From Fuscibacter oryzae (GTDB lineage: Bacteria; Pseudomonadota; Alphaproteobacteria; Rhodobacterales; Rhodobacteraceae): a stretch of DNA of 64,000 bases. Every line of letters begins with the position of its first letter. Position 1 is the stretch's first letter. The notes under the pieces are model-generated. The model was not told where the DNA came from, searched no databases, and was given only the letters and a program-made list of their open reading frames with translations. The position numbers and the translations under genes are program-made. Below, in pieces: positions 18,194 through 27,709 of the stretch. Location: assembly GCF_016765795.1 (NCBI RefSeq), contig NZ_JAESVP010000004.1, positions 1-64,000 on the forward strand. Direction: 5' to 3'.

Positions 18194-19030
18194 ATGAAAA
18201 AGCAAAACCCCTATGTCGGCATCATCTTCTGGACATTGGTCAGCTTTCTGACGCTGTTCCCGGTCTACTGGCTGTTCGTGATTTCGGTGAAACCTGCGGT
18301 GCAGTTGTTTTCCACCCCCGGTGTCTGGCTGACCGATCCCTATTGGGGCAACTATGCCAAGGTCTGGGGCGACCGCCTGCTACGCAGCTATATGCTGAAC
18401 TCGATCATCATTTCGACCGGCAACGCGTTTCTTTGCACCATCCTTGGTTTTTTCGCCTGCTATGCGCTGTCGCGGTTCAAGATGGCCGGGAAAGAGTCGA
18501 TCTTCTTCTGGACGATCACCAACCGCATGGCCCCGCCTGCCGTCTTTCTGCTGCCGTTGTTCCTGCTGATGACACAGGTTTACACCATCGGCGAATGGCG
18601 TCTGCTGGACACCCGGATCGGCATGATCCTGGTCTATTGCACCTTCAACCTGCCCTTCGCGATCTGGACCCTGCGTCCCACCGTCGAGGGCATTCCACGA
18701 GAGCTTGACGAGGCTGCCTTTGTCGATGGGGCCTCGCCCTGGCAGGTGGTTACAGAGGTGGTCTTTCCGCTGTGCCGCCCCGGTCTGGCCGTAACCCTGA
18801 TCCTGACCTGGGTTTTTGCCTGGAACGAATACCTTCTGGCCGCCACGCTGACCAACTTCAATGCGCGCACGCTGACCACGGGCCTGTCGGAATATGTCAC
18901 CTCGACCGGCACCGAATGGGGCATCATGGCGACCATTTCGGTCTTTACCCTGATCCCGGCGCTGATCGTGTTCGGCTTGGTGCAAAAGCACATCGTGGCC
19001 GGTCTGACCTTTGGCGCTGTGAAAGGATAA
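18194..19030 (+). CDS. Polyol ABC transporter permease 2 (SmoG/MtlG-like)
   Basis: A 278-residue MalG-type permease. It has an N-terminal helix after MKKQNPYVG and six membrane spans. The EAA loop is ELDEAAFVDGASPWQVVTEVVFPLCRPG. The ATG at 18194 lies 4 bases after the stop of permease 1 and has a GGTTAAG site; the longer frame from 18161 overlaps permease 1. It completes the CUT1-type channel. Confidence 0.9.
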   Translation: MKKQNPYVGIIFWTLVSFLTLFPVYWLFVISVKPAVQLFSTPGVWLTDPYWGNYAKVWGDRLLRSYMLNSIIISTGNAFLCTILGFFACYALSRFKMAGKESIFFWTITNRMAPPAVFLLPLFLLMTQVYTIGEWRLLDTRIGMILVYCTFNLPFAIWTLRPTVEGIPRELDEAAFVDGASPWQVVTEVVFPLCRPGLAVTLILTWVFAWNEYLLAATLTNFNARTLTTGLSEYVTSTGTEWGIMATISVFTLIPALIVFGLVQKHIVAGLTFGAVKG

Positions 19031-19033
19031 GGC

Positions 19034-19279
19034 ATGGCACAAGAAACCACGCTTGCATCTGTGCATCTGGAAGATGCCGATGCGACCCCGCCATCCGCCC
19101 AAAAGCAGGGCTTTCTGCCGATAGAGACCAACTGGTTCGACCGGCTGTTCATCGCGGTGGTGATCTGGGTGGCCCTGTCGCTGTTCTGGTTCCGCTTTGT
19201 CGAGCCGATGGGACTCTCGATCTGGATTTCGAATGTCATCGCGCTTGTGCTGGCCGTTTGGATCATCAGGAAAGGCTGA
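19034..19279 (+). CDS. Small two-helix membrane protein in the polyol transporter operon
   Basis: An 81-residue protein with a polar N-terminal third followed by two hydrophobic segments (about 39-56 and 60-77: [17 protein letters not shown] and [17 protein letters not shown]). It starts 3 bases after the permease stop and ends 4 bases before the dehydrogenase, so it is clearly translated as part of the operon. I do not recognise a family. Small accessory membrane proteins occur in some alphaproteobacterial polyol and glycerol ABC operons, so a role in assembly or modulation of the importer is possible. Confidence 0.7.
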   Translation: MAQETTLASVHLEDADATPPSAQKQGFLPIETNWFDRLFIAVVIWVALSLFWFRFVEPMGLSIWISNVIALVLAVWIIRKG

Positions 19280-19283
19280 TCAG

Positions 19284-20336
19284 ATGAAATCGCTTGTTCT
19301 GGAAAAGAAAGATCACCTGTCCTTGCGCGACTTTCCAGCGATTGACCGGGTTGAAGAGGTGCTTGGCCCGCGCGATGTGCGCATCAAGCTGCACACTGTG
19401 GGAATTTGCGGGTCGGACGTGCATTACTACACCCACGGCCGCATTGGCCCGTTTGTGGTGAACGAACCGATGATCCTGGGGCATGAGGCGTCGGGCACGG
19501 TGATCGAAGTCGGGTCGGCGGTGGCCAGCCTTAGGGTCGGTGACCGGGTTTGCATGGAGCCGGGAATCCCTGATCCGAACTCGCGGGCCACACGGCTGGG
19601 CATGTACAACATCGATCCGGCGGTGCGCTTTTGGGCCACGCCCCCGGTGCATGGCATTCTGCGCCCGACCTGCGTGCACCCTGAGGCGTTTACCTTCAAG
19701 ATCCCCGATAATGTCAGCTTTGCCGAGGCCGCGATGGTTGAGCCGCTGGCTGTCGGCGTTCATGCCGCGACCAAGGCCCGCATCAAGCCGGGTGACAATG
19801 CCGTAGTGCTGGGGGCGGGGCCGATTGGTCTGGTGACCGCGCTGGCGGCACTGGCTGCGGGCTGCGCACGGGTTTACGTTACCGATCTGGCGGATAAAAA
19901 GCTGGAGATTGCGGGCGCACTCAGCCGCGCAATCACCCCGGTCAACGTCCGATCTGAAAACCTTGTCGATGTTGTCCGGCGCGATACCGATGGCTGGGGC
20001 GTGGATGTGGTGTTCGAGGCGACGGGTTCACCGCATGCCGCGAAAACGGTGTTCGAACCCCTGGCCCCCGGTGGCTGTGTGGTGATGATCGGCGGTCAGC
20101 CCGACCCGATCCAGTATGACGCCGGGGCGGCCATGGTGCGCGAGGCGCGGGTGGAAAACATCTTCCGCTATGCCCATGTTTTCCCGCGCTGTGTGGGCAT
20201 GCTCTCCTCCGGGGCGATTGATGTGAAACCACTGATCACCCGGACCTTTGATTTCGACGAAAGCGTTCATGCTTTTGAAACCGCCGCATCTGCCCCTCCG
20301 GCGGACGTGAAAATGCAGATCAAGCTGCCGCAGTAA
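19284..20336 (+). CDS. Zinc-dependent polyol dehydrogenase (xylitol/sorbitol dehydrogenase type)
   Basis: A 350-residue medium-chain dehydrogenase. Catalytic-zinc residues are Cys in [16 protein letters not shown], His/Glu in [12 protein letters not shown] and Glu in [11 protein letters not shown]. The cofactor motif is [15 protein letters not shown], with Asp in VTDLADKK indicating [16 protein letters not shown] is characteristic of xylitol and sorbitol dehydrogenases. The four Cys of the structural zinc site are not apparent ([19 protein letters not shown]), as in sorbitol dehydrogenases that lack structural zinc. It replaces the SDR sorbitol dehydrogenase SmoS found at this place in Rhodobacter sphaeroides. 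Xylitol to D-xylulose would feed XylB directly. Confidence 0.87.
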   Translation: MKSLVLEKKDHLSLRDFPAIDRVEEVLGPRDVRIKLHTVGICGSDVHYYTHGRIGPFVVNEPMILGHEASGTVIEVGSAVASLRVGDRVCMEPGIPDPNSRATRLGMYNIDPAVRFWATPPVHGILRPTCVHPEAFTFKIPDNVSFAEAAMVEPLAVGVHAATKARIKPGDNAVVLGAGPIGLVTALAALAAGCARVYVTDLADKKLEIAGALSRAITPVNVRSENLVDVVRRDTDGWGVDVVFEATGSPHAAKTVFEPLAPGGCVVMIGGQPDPIQYDAGAAMVREARVENIFRYAHVFPRCVGMLSSGAIDVKPLITRTFDFDESVHAFETAASAPPADVKMQIKLPQ

Positions 20337-20348
20337 GGGGACAGACCA

Positions 20349-21410
20349 ATGGCAAGTGTAACGATAAAGGATGTCGTCAAGCGGTATGGCGCGGTGCAAG
20401 TGATGCACGGGGTCAGCGTCGATATTCAGGATGGTGAATTCGTCGTTCTGGTCGGCCCGTCCGGTTGCGGCAAATCCACCCTTTTGCGGATGCTGGCGGG
20501 GCTGGAAGAAATCTCTGGCGGCACGATTTCCATCGGCGACAAGGTGGTGAACAACGTCCTTCCCAAGGAACGCGATATCGCGATGGTGTTCCAAAGCTAT
20601 GCGCTTTATCCGCACAAGACGGTTTACGACAACATCGGCTTTCCGCTGAAAATGGCCAAGCGCCCAGCTGCCGAGATCGAAGAAAAGGTCACCAAGGCCG
20701 CCGAGGTGCTGGACCTTGGCAAATACCTCAAGCGCTATCCCAAAGAGCTTTCGGGCGGCCAGCGTCAGCGCGTCGCGATGGGCCGCGCCATTGTGCGCGA
20801 CCCGCAGGTGTTCCTGTTCGATGAGCCGCTGTCGAACCTGGATGCCAAGCTGCGCGTCACCATGCGGATTGAGATCAAGGAGCTGCATCAGCGCCTTGGC
20901 ACCACCATCGTCTATGTTACCCATGACCAGATCGAGGCGATGACCATGGCCGACAAGATCGTGGTGATGCGTGATGGCCGGGTGGAACAGGTGGGCAGCC
21001 CGCTGGATCTTTATGACAACCCCGACAATGTCTTTGTCGCAGGCTTTATCGGTTCGCCCTCGATGAATTTTCTGCATGGCAAGATTGCCCTTTCCGGGGG
21101 CCGCAAACAATTCGTGTCCGACAACGGGCTTGTGCTGCCCCTGCCGGAAACCGCCGCCGCCGAAGGGCAGGCCGTGACCTATGGCATCCGCCCCGAACAT
21201 ATCCGCATCGGGGATGGCGGCGTTACGATGAATGTGGTCGTGGTAGAGCCGACTGGCTCGGAAACCCAGATCTTTGCGAAATCGGGTGGCGATCTGATCG
21301 ATGCCTTGGTCAAGGACCGCATCTCTGCGCGGCCGGGCAGCGAGATCGGCTTTCTGATCGACCCTGCCAACGTCCGGCTGTTTGACCGCAAGTCGGAGCG
21401 GCGCATTTGA
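20349..21410 (+). CDS. smoK: Polyol ABC transporter ATPase (SmoK/UgpC/MalK type)
   Basis: A 353-residue ATPase. Walker A is [11 protein letters not shown], the Q-loop [13 protein letters not shown], the signature [15 protein letters not shown], Walker [16 protein letters not shown] and the switch His [10 protein letters not shown]. The C-terminal TOBE/MalK regulatory domain begins around 240 with [14 protein letters not shown] and [11 protein letters not shown]. It powers the importer encoded at 15748-19030. It ends with a TTGA overlap into the HAD gene. Confidence 0.92.
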   Translation: MASVTIKDVVKRYGAVQVMHGVSVDIQDGEFVVLVGPSGCGKSTLLRMLAGLEEISGGTISIGDKVVNNVLPKERDIAMVFQSYALYPHKTVYDNIGFPLKMAKRPAAEIEEKVTKAAEVLDLGKYLKRYPKELSGGQRQRVAMGRAIVRDPQVFLFDEPLSNLDAKLRVTMRIEIKELHQRLGTTIVYVTHDQIEAMTMADKIVVMRDGRVEQVGSPLDLYDNPDNVFVAGFIGSPSMNFLHGKIALSGGRKQFVSDNGLVLPLPETAAAEGQAVTYGIRPEHIRIGDGGVTMNVVVVEPTGSETQIFAKSGGDLIDALVKDRISARPGSEIGFLIDPANVRLFDRKSERRI

Positions 21411-22126
21411 CAGAAGGCACGCCGCCCAAGACCAGGGCCGTCATCTTTGACATGGACGGCTGCCTTGTTGACAGCGAACCGCTCTCGCTAGAGGCGGTTG
21501 CCGCCGAAATCCGCGCCTCGGGTCTGCCGGATGTGACGGCGACCGAAGTGGGGGGGAAATATCTGGGCGTCTCGCTGTCGCAAATCGTCCGCGACGTCGA
21601 GTCGCGCCTTGGCCATCCCTGCCCCCCCGGTTTTACCGACCGGATGGAGGAGCGGCTGTTCGCCTCTTACAGCGCCGGTCTGCCGCAGATCGACGGGGTT
21701 GAGGGGCTGTTGGCGGTTCTGGACAAGGCCGGGATTGCGGTGGCAATCGCCTCTGGTGCCTCGGTGCGGCGGTTGGCCAGAACGCTGGATCATGCCGGGC
21801 TGGCCGGGTATTTCGAAGGCCGCAGGTTCAGTGCCGATCAGGTGCGCCACGGAAAACCTGCGCCCGATGTCTTTCTGCTGGCCGCCCGCGAGCTGGGCGT
21901 GGAGCCCCGCCATTGCGCCGTGCTGGAAGATTCACCGCATGGTATCAGGGGTGCGGTTGCGGCAGGGATGCGGGCGGTCGGCTTTGTCGGCGGCAGCCAT
22001 CTTGCCGGTCTGCGCAAGGAACATGCTGCCATTCTGCGCGAGGCCGGGGCCGATCAGGTGATCGATACGCTGTCGCAGGCATTCGATGCCCTTATTCCAC
22101 AGGAATTTCAAAGAGGTGCCCGATGA
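21407..22126 (+). CDS. HAD-family phosphatase (subfamily IA)
   Basis: A 239-residue phosphatase or phosphomutase-like protein. Motif I is [14 protein letters not shown], motif II lies in [12 protein letters not shown], Lys in [14 protein letters not shown], and motif IV in [18 protein letters not shown]. The start is a TTG overlapping the ATPase stop (TTGA); no ATG exists before the DxD motif. In smo-like operons a HAD protein probably removes or recycles stray sugar phosphates. It is coupled to MtlK by an ATGA overlap. Confidence 0.85.
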   Translation: MTEGTPPKTRAVIFDMDGCLVDSEPLSLEAVAAEIRASGLPDVTATEVGGKYLGVSLSQIVRDVESRLGHPCPPGFTDRMEERLFASYSAGLPQIDGVEGLLAVLDKAGIAVAIASGASVRRLARTLDHAGLAGYFEGRRFSADQVRHGKPAPDVFLLAARELGVEPRHCAVLEDSPHGIRGAVAAGMRAVGFVGGSHLAGLRKEHAAILREAGADQVIDTLSQAFDALIPQEFQRGAR

Positions 22127-23595
22127 TAACCCTTTGCAATGCCACGCTTGACCAATTGCCCGCAACGGTGCTGCGCCCAACCTATGACCGCGCGCGGTTG
22201 ACCCCCGGCATCGTGCATATCGGGCTGGGCAACTTTCACCGGGCGCATCAATCCTGGTATCTGCACCGGCTGATGCAGCAGGGCCTTGCGCAGGATTGGG
22301 GCATCATCGGTGCGGGCGTGCGCGCCTTTGACGCCGCGCAGCGTGACAAGCTGGCGGCGCAGGATTACCTGACCACCCTGATCGAGCTGGACCCCTCGGG
22401 CCAATCGGCTGAGGTGGTGGGATCGATGATCGGCTATGTCCCCGTGGCCGAAGGCAATGGCCCGCTGATCGCCCAGATGGCAGACCCGGCCATTCGGATC
22501 GTGTCGCTGACTGTTACCGAAGGCGGTTATTACATCGACCCGGTAACCAAGGCTTTTGACGCGGGCCACCCTGACATGCAGTTCGATGCCGCCAACCCCA
22601 GCACGCCCCGCACCGCCTTTGGCGCGATTGCGGCGGCGCTGCGCCTGCGCCGGGACCGTGGGACCGGCCCCTTTACGGTGCAAAGCTGTGACAACCTGCA
22701 AGGCAATGGTGCCGTTTTGCGGCAAACGCTGGTGTCGCTGGCCCGCGCCTCTGACCCCGCGTTGGCCGACTGGATCGCGGCCACTTGCGGCTTTCCGAAT
22801 GCGATGGTCGATTGCATCGTGCCGGCCACCGGGCCTGCCGAACTGGCGCTGGTGCACAGCTTTGGCATCGACGATGCGGCCCCCGTCACGCATGAAAACT
22901 TTCGCCAATGGGTGATCGAGGATGCCTTTTGCGCTGGTCGCCCGCCGTGGGAACGGGTGGGCGTGACCTTTACCGACAATGTTCACGGCTATGAGGCGCA
23001 GAAAATCCGCATCCTCAATGCCGGGCATCAGGTGATCGCCGCCGTGGCCGAAGTGATGGGCATGACCACGATTTCGCAGACGATGGCGCATCCGCTGATC
23101 CACGCCGCATTTCGCAAGATCGCGCAGGAAGAGATATTGCCACATGTTACCCCGGTGCCGGGTATGACACCGGCGCAATATCTGGACCTGATCGACACCC
23201 GCTTTGCCAACCCTGCCATCGTGGACACCGTGCGCCGGGTGGCGTTTGACGGCTCGTCCCGTCATACTGGAATGGTTCTGCCCACGGTGCGCGATGGGTT
23301 GAAGGCGGGCATCTCTGTGCGCGGTCTCGCCTTGGTCGAAGCGGCCTGGGCGCGGATGTGTCACGGCACCCGTGACGATGGCACCACGATTGAGCCCAAC
23401 GATCCGTTCTGGCCCATTCTTACCCATCAGGCGCAACTGGCCCGCGCAACCCCGCGCCAGTGGTTAGATCTGCGCCAGTATTACGGCGATCTGGCCCAAG
23501 CCCCGGCCTTTGCCGAACCTTTCGAGTATTGGCTGACGATGATGTATCGCGATGGTATGAGCGCGACCCTGCAAAACTATCTTGGAGCCAATTGA
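22123..23595 (+). CDS. mtlK: Mannitol 2-dehydrogenase family (MtlK)
   Basis: A 490-residue long-chain polyol dehydrogenase. GIVHIGLGNFHRAHQSWYLHRL is the Rossmann start of the mannitol dehydrogenase family, and KIRILNAGHQVIAAVAEVMG carries the catalytic Lys-Asn-His set. It oxidises D-mannitol to D-fructose, or D-arabinitol to D-xylulose, with NAD. The ATG at 22123 overlaps the HAD stop as ATGA, and the gene ends exactly where xylB starts. The mtlK-xylB order is the one known from the Rhodobacter polyol operon. Confidence 0.9.
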   Translation: MITLCNATLDQLPATVLRPTYDRARLTPGIVHIGLGNFHRAHQSWYLHRLMQQGLAQDWGIIGAGVRAFDAAQRDKLAAQDYLTTLIELDPSGQSAEVVGSMIGYVPVAEGNGPLIAQMADPAIRIVSLTVTEGGYYIDPVTKAFDAGHPDMQFDAANPSTPRTAFGAIAAALRLRRDRGTGPFTVQSCDNLQGNGAVLRQTLVSLARASDPALADWIAATCGFPNAMVDCIVPATGPAELALVHSFGIDDAAPVTHENFRQWVIEDAFCAGRPPWERVGVTFTDNVHGYEAQKIRILNAGHQVIAAVAEVMGMTTISQTMAHPLIHAAFRKIAQEEILPHVTPVPGMTPAQYLDLIDTRFANPAIVDTVRRVAFDGSSRHTGMVLPTVRDGLKAGISVRGLALVEAAWARMCHGTRDDGTTIEPNDPFWPILTHQAQLARATPRQWLDLRQYYGDLAQAPAFAEPFEYWLTMMYRDGMSATLQNYLGAN

Positions 23596-25047
23596 ATGAC
23601 CTTTCTCGGAATCGATCTGGGAACATCCGGGCTTCGTGCGTTGCTGGTGGACGCGGCGGGCAACCCCGTCGGGGCGACCGAACGGTCCTATGACGCCAGG
23701 CGCCCCTTTCCGGGCTGGTCAGAGCAGGACCCGTCCGACTGGATCGCGGCCCTTGAAGGTGCGGTAGAGGAATTGCGCGCAAAATTCCCAGCCTTTGCCG
23801 AATTGCGCGGCATTGGTGTGTCCGGGCAAATGCACGGTGCGGTTTTGCTGGATGATGCGGGGCAGGTGCTGCGCCCGTGCATTCTATGGAATGATACCAG
23901 ATCACACGCACAAGCCGCGCGGCTTGACGCGATGCCTGAACTGCGCGCGCTTTCGGGAAATATCGTCTTCCCCGGCTTTACCGCCCCCAAATTGGAATGG
24001 CTGCGCGAGAATGAGCCAGAGGTTCATGCCAGGGTTGCCAAGGTTCTGCTGCCGGCAGCCTATCTCAACCACTACCTGACCGGCGAATTCGTGGCCGATA
24101 TGTCGGACAGCGCGGGAACCTCTTGGCTGGATGTCGGCAAGCGCCAATGGTCGGACAGCTTGCTGAAGGCCAGCCATATGCGCCGCGATCAGATGCCTGC
24201 GCTGGTCGAAGGGTGCGAAGAGGCGGGTCGCCTTCGCCCGGCTCTGCTGACAAAATGGGGCCTGCGCGGGCCGGTCAGCGTGGCAGGGGGCGCCGGGGAC
24301 AATGCGGCGGCGGCCTGCGGCATCGGTGCGTTGCACGAAGGGCAGGGATTTGTCTCCCTTGGAACCTCGGGTGTGTTGCTTGTGGCACGCGATGGCTACA
24401 GCCCGGCACCGGAAACAGCCGTTCACACCTTTTGCCATGCCATTCCGGGGCGCTGGTATCAGATGGGTGTGATGCTGGCCGCGACCGACAGTCTGAACTG
24501 GCTTGCCCGCATCACCGACCGCAAACCAGCGGTCTTGACGGGCCAGTTGGGCGATGCCCTGAAAAAGCCGGGGCGCGTGCGCTTTCTGCCCTATCTGGCA
24601 GGAGAGCGGACGCCGCATAATGACGCGAATATCCGGGGCAGTTTCACCGGACTGGGCCTTGCCACCTCGGTGGATGATCTGACGCGGGCCGTGCTGGAAG
24701 GTGTTGCCTTCGGCCTGCGCGACAGTTTTGAAGCGCTGAAGGCGACGGGGGCCAACATGGAAAGCCTGATTGCCATCGGCGGTGGCACAGCTTCGCATTA
24801 TTGGCTGCGCCTGATCGCCACGGTTCTTGATCTGCCGCTGCGCCTGCCCGCCGGGGGTGAATTTGGCGCGGCCCTTGGGGCCGCAAGGCTGGGCATGGCC
24901 GCTGCCACCGGGGTCAGCCCCGAAAGCATCATGACGACGCCAGACTCGCGGGAGACGATTGAGCCTGCGGCCGAAATGACCGGGGCGTTCGACGATGGAT
25001 ATGATGCGTTCCAGAGGGCCTATCCTGCGCTGAGATCGGTGCAGTAA
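23596..25047 (+). CDS. xylB: Xylulokinase
   Basis: A 483-residue FGGY kinase. The phosphate-1 motif is FLGIDLGTSGLRALLVD, GVSGQMHGAVLLDDAG holds the substrate Met-His pair, ILWNDTRSHAQ the contact region, and GGGTASHYWLRLIATVLDLPL the C-terminal FGGY signature. It makes D-xylulose 5-phosphate for the pentose phosphate route from xylulose formed by the xylitol or arabitol dehydrogenases of the island. No clear terminator follows. Confidence 0.93.
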   Translation: MTFLGIDLGTSGLRALLVDAAGNPVGATERSYDARRPFPGWSEQDPSDWIAALEGAVEELRAKFPAFAELRGIGVSGQMHGAVLLDDAGQVLRPCILWNDTRSHAQAARLDAMPELRALSGNIVFPGFTAPKLEWLRENEPEVHARVAKVLLPAAYLNHYLTGEFVADMSDSAGTSWLDVGKRQWSDSLLKASHMRRDQMPALVEGCEEAGRLRPALLTKWGLRGPVSVAGGAGDNAAAACGIGALHEGQGFVSLGTSGVLLVARDGYSPAPETAVHTFCHAIPGRWYQMGVMLAATDSLNWLARITDRKPAVLTGQLGDALKKPGRVRFLPYLAGERTPHNDANIRGSFTGLGLATSVDDLTRAVLEGVAFGLRDSFEALKATGANMESLIAIGGGTASHYWLRLIATVLDLPLRLPAGGEFGAALGAARLGMAAATGVSPESIMTTPDSRETIEPAAEMTGAFDDGYDAFQRAYPALRSVQ

Positions 25048-25473
25048 CCGCAGGCATAGGCAGGCACCAAGAGGTTTCTGTGAAGCCCAAACCGCCCTTG
25101 ACAGCGGCGTAAGAGATATGACCGTCAGGCTGGTGGTGACGGTTCTGATCACGTTCGGCCCGTCTTCATGTTGCGCCCTTGCGTGTCCGGTTCGCGCATC
25201 CGCCGACCGGGATTTCGCCCTTGCAGCCAGACAGCCCCGACAGGGCGACGGGAAAAAGAGCGCCGATGAGGGAACCGCGTGGCGTGGTATCTGCCATTCA
25301 GCAGAACGTGCCGGGCAATGTATTTCGACCCCTTTCTTCCTGCGCCTACTTACAAGGTCCAGTGCGCAGGCGCCTTTGATGTCGCAAAATTGCCCATCCG
25401 CTTCGCAGCCGCGACTGTGACGACAGCCCTTCCAACCCCTCATGTCAGCACCCGTATCGCCAGGAGGGACGCC
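25048..25473. other. Intergenic region between xylB and the mttB-type gene
   Basis: 426 bases without a convincing gene. It contains a TTGACA box at 25098 with no clear -10 partner, and a perfect 7-base inverted repeat ACCGTCA/TGACGGT at 25121-25143 that could be an operator or a hairpin. Short frames here lack ribosome sites and family resemblance. AGGAGGG at 25462-25468 is the ribosome site of the next gene. Confidence 0.5.
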
Positions 25474-27024
25474 ATGAGTGAAGTTGCCAGAACTGTCCGC
25501 GCCGGAGGCCGTGGCGCCCGCCGTGCCCTGCGTGCTGCCCCCGATTTCGAAATGCTTCCCGCGTTAAAGCGCGGCATCCCGGAATGCGAGGTGATGGATC
25601 AGGGTCGTGTCGAACAGATCGACAATGCCTCGATGTCAATTCTGGAAGAGATTGGCGTGATCTTCCGCGACGAGATCGCGATTGCCGACTGGAAACGCGC
25701 TGGGGCCAAAGTTGATGGCGACCGGGTCTATCTGGACCGCGGTCTTGTGCGCGAATTGATCTCCACCATCCCCTCGGGCTGGACATATCGGGCGCGGAAT
25801 CAGGAAAGAAGCCTGCCCTTCGGCGGCAAGCATTCGATCTTTGTACCGATGACCGGCGCGCCCTTTATCCGCGATCTGGATGACGTGCGCCGCTGGCCGA
25901 CGATCGCCGACCTGAACATGTTCCACAAGCTGTCGCATATGTCGCCGGCGCTGCATTCCACCGCGCACCACATTGTGGAGCCGATGGATATGAAGGTCAG
26001 CCACCGCCACCTGCACATCACCTATTCGTCGATGAAGCATTCCGACAAGACCTTCATGGGCATGACGACCAGCGGCAAGAACGCCGAAGACGTGATGGCG
26101 ATGTGCGAGATCCTGTTCGGGGCGGATGTGATGGAGGAAACCCCCGTCACCACCGGCAACTGCAACGGCAACTCGCCGCTGGTCTGGGATGAGACGATGC
26201 TGTCTGCGATGCGCGCCTTTGTGAAGCGTAAGCAGCCGGTCCTGTGCTCGCCCTTCGTGCTGGGCGGGGCCAATACCCCGGCCTCGGTTGCCCCCGCTGT
26301 GGCGCAACTTAATGCCGAGGCGCTGTCGGCGCTGGCCTATACGCAAGTGATCCGCAAGGGCGCCCCGGCGATCTATGGCCATTACCTGTCCACGGTCAGC
26401 ATGAAATCCGGCGCACCGATGGCGGGCACGCCCGAAATTTCGCTGATGAACTTCATGATCGGCCAGATGGCGCGTTACTATAACGTGCCGTGGCGCACCT
26501 CGAACAACCTGGGTGGGGCCAAGACTTTTGACGCGCAGGCCGGGTATGAAAGCGCCATGACGATGAACGCCGTCCTGCACGCGGGTGCCAATTACATCTG
26601 GCATTCGGCTGGCTGGAACGAAGCGGGCATGCATTGCTCCACCGCCAAGTTCGTGGTCGATGCCGAAATGTGCCAGATGGGCTACCGCATGGCCGAAGGC
26701 CCGCGCTGGGATGACTTTGACGAGGCAATGCAGGCGGTGCGCGATGTCGGCCCCGGCGGGCATTATCTGGGCCACCCGCATACTTTGGAAAACTTTGAGC
26801 GCGCCTTCTTCATGCCGAAGCTGTTTGACAACAACAGCATTGAACAATGGCAGGCCGAAGGCTCGGTCGAGATCACGCAGCGTGCGCTGGACCGCGCAAA
26901 GCAGCTTCTGGCCGACTATGAGGAGCCCAAGCTGGACGAAGGCGTGAATGAAGCCCTGCTGGACTATATCGCCCGCCGCGAGCGCGAAATTCCGGCGGTG
27001 GACGAGTTGAACACCGAACACTGA
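25474..27024 (+). CDS. MttB-family (trimethylamine methyltransferase-like) protein, non-pyrrolysine
   Basis: A 516-residue MttB superfamily member. Typical parts are SILEEIGVIFRDEIAIADWK, ETPVTTGNCNGNSPLVWDE, GANTPASVAPAVAQLNAEAL, and GAKTFDAQAGYESAMTMNAVL near the C-terminal barrel. The frame has no internal UAG, so it is the non-pyrrolysine type, relatives of which (MtgB, MtpB) demethylate glycine betaine or proline betaine to a corrinoid protein. No corrinoid protein or its reactivase is encoded nearby, so the methyl acceptor is unknown. AGGAGGG precedes the ATG. It is a single transcription unit with its own terminator, next to genes for betaine-type substrates. Confidence 0.85.
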   Translation: MSEVARTVRAGGRGARRALRAAPDFEMLPALKRGIPECEVMDQGRVEQIDNASMSILEEIGVIFRDEIAIADWKRAGAKVDGDRVYLDRGLVRELISTIPSGWTYRARNQERSLPFGGKHSIFVPMTGAPFIRDLDDVRRWPTIADLNMFHKLSHMSPALHSTAHHIVEPMDMKVSHRHLHITYSSMKHSDKTFMGMTTSGKNAEDVMAMCEILFGADVMEETPVTTGNCNGNSPLVWDETMLSAMRAFVKRKQPVLCSPFVLGGANTPASVAPAVAQLNAEALSALAYTQVIRKGAPAIYGHYLSTVSMKSGAPMAGTPEISLMNFMIGQMARYYNVPWRTSNNLGGAKTFDAQAGYESAMTMNAVLHAGANYIWHSAGWNEAGMHCSTAKFVVDAEMCQMGYRMAEGPRWDDFDEAMQAVRDVGPGGHYLGHPHTLENFERAFFMPKLFDNNSIEQWQAEGSVEITQRALDRAKQLLADYEEPKLDEGVNEALLDYIARREREIPAVDELNTEH

Positions 27025-27035
27025 TCCCTGTGACT

Positions 27036-27064
27036 GGCCGCCTTTCGGGGCGGCCTTCTTTTTT
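27036..27064 (+). terminator. Rho-independent terminator after the mttB-type gene
   Basis: GGCCGCC and GGCGGCC form a perfect 7-bp stem around a TTTCGG loop, followed by TTCTTTTTT. It starts 12 bases after the stop codon. Confidence 0.9.
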
Positions 27065-27074
27065 CTATCGACAG

Positions 27075-27125
27075 GTATAGTGATCGCTCTACTTTTTCTT
27101 TGCAAAGGTAGAGCAATCATTCTAC
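27075..27125. promoter_or_regulatory. Two TetR-type operators upstream of the tetR gene
   Basis: Two related 18-base partial palindromes are seen: GTATAGTGATCGCTCTAC at 27075 and GTAGAGCAATCATTCTAC at 27108, 33 bases apart. Both have the form GTA-G...-CTAC. They lie directly before the TetR gene at 27136, as expected for autorepression of the whole operon. Confidence 0.75.
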
Positions 27126-27135
27126 TTCGTGGGCC

Positions 27136-27687
27136 ATGATCAGCACAAAAGACAGAATCGCCTCGGACCTGGAACGCAGCTTTGCCGCGCTGGGCTTTGC
27201 CGAGCAGGGAGTCGAGGCGCTGCGGGCCGAGGCGGATGTGTCGCTGCGCACGCTTTACAAGCACTTCCCCAGCCGCGAGGCGATGATCGTCGGCGCACTG
27301 GAGCACCGCGATGTAACCTATTCCCGCTGGCTGGAGGGCGGACCAGAAGATGGTGCTGCGCATGTGCTGCATCCACTGGTCCGGTTGGGCGACTGGCTGG
27401 CCGAGGTGGCGAACACCGGCTGCCTGTTCCTGAACGCCTGGGCGCAGTATCCCGACAGTGCAGCCATTGCTGCGGTCGTGCGTGATCACAAGGCACGGCT
27501 GGCAGATGAGTTCCGGCAGCGTCTGGCTCGTGTGGTGCCGGGGCAGGACACCGGCCATCTGGCCGAAACGCTGTTCCTGCTGCACGAGGGCATGACCCAG
27601 GCTGCACGGTTGCAAGGCCGCGAGATTGCCTATGACGCCGCCATGCAGGCCGCCCGCGCGGCCCTGGCTGCCGCAAACATCCACTAG
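27136..27687 (+). CDS. TetR-family transcriptional regulator
   Basis: A 183-residue repressor. The HTH reads GVEALRAEADVSLRTLYKHFPSREAMI at about 25-50, in TetR form, followed by a helical ligand domain with GCLFLNAWAQYP typical of the TetR_C group. It starts the operon that continues with the MDR reductase 10-20 bases later. It likely represses itself and that gene through the two sites upstream. The inducer is unknown. Confidence 0.9.
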   Translation: MISTKDRIASDLERSFAALGFAEQGVEALRAEADVSLRTLYKHFPSREAMIVGALEHRDVTYSRWLEGGPEDGAAHVLHPLVRLGDWLAEVANTGCLFLNAWAQYPDSAAIAAVVRDHKARLADEFRQRLARVVPGQDTGHLAETLFLLHEGMTQAARLQGREIAYDAAMQAARAALAAANIH

Positions 27688-27709
27688 GGAGAAGACCTTG
27701 GGTCGCATC

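Noticed and set aside
25474-27024. Pyrrolysine-containing MttB
   Set aside because: There is no in-frame UAG in the gene, and no pyl genes are in the window, so it is the non-pyrrolysine type.
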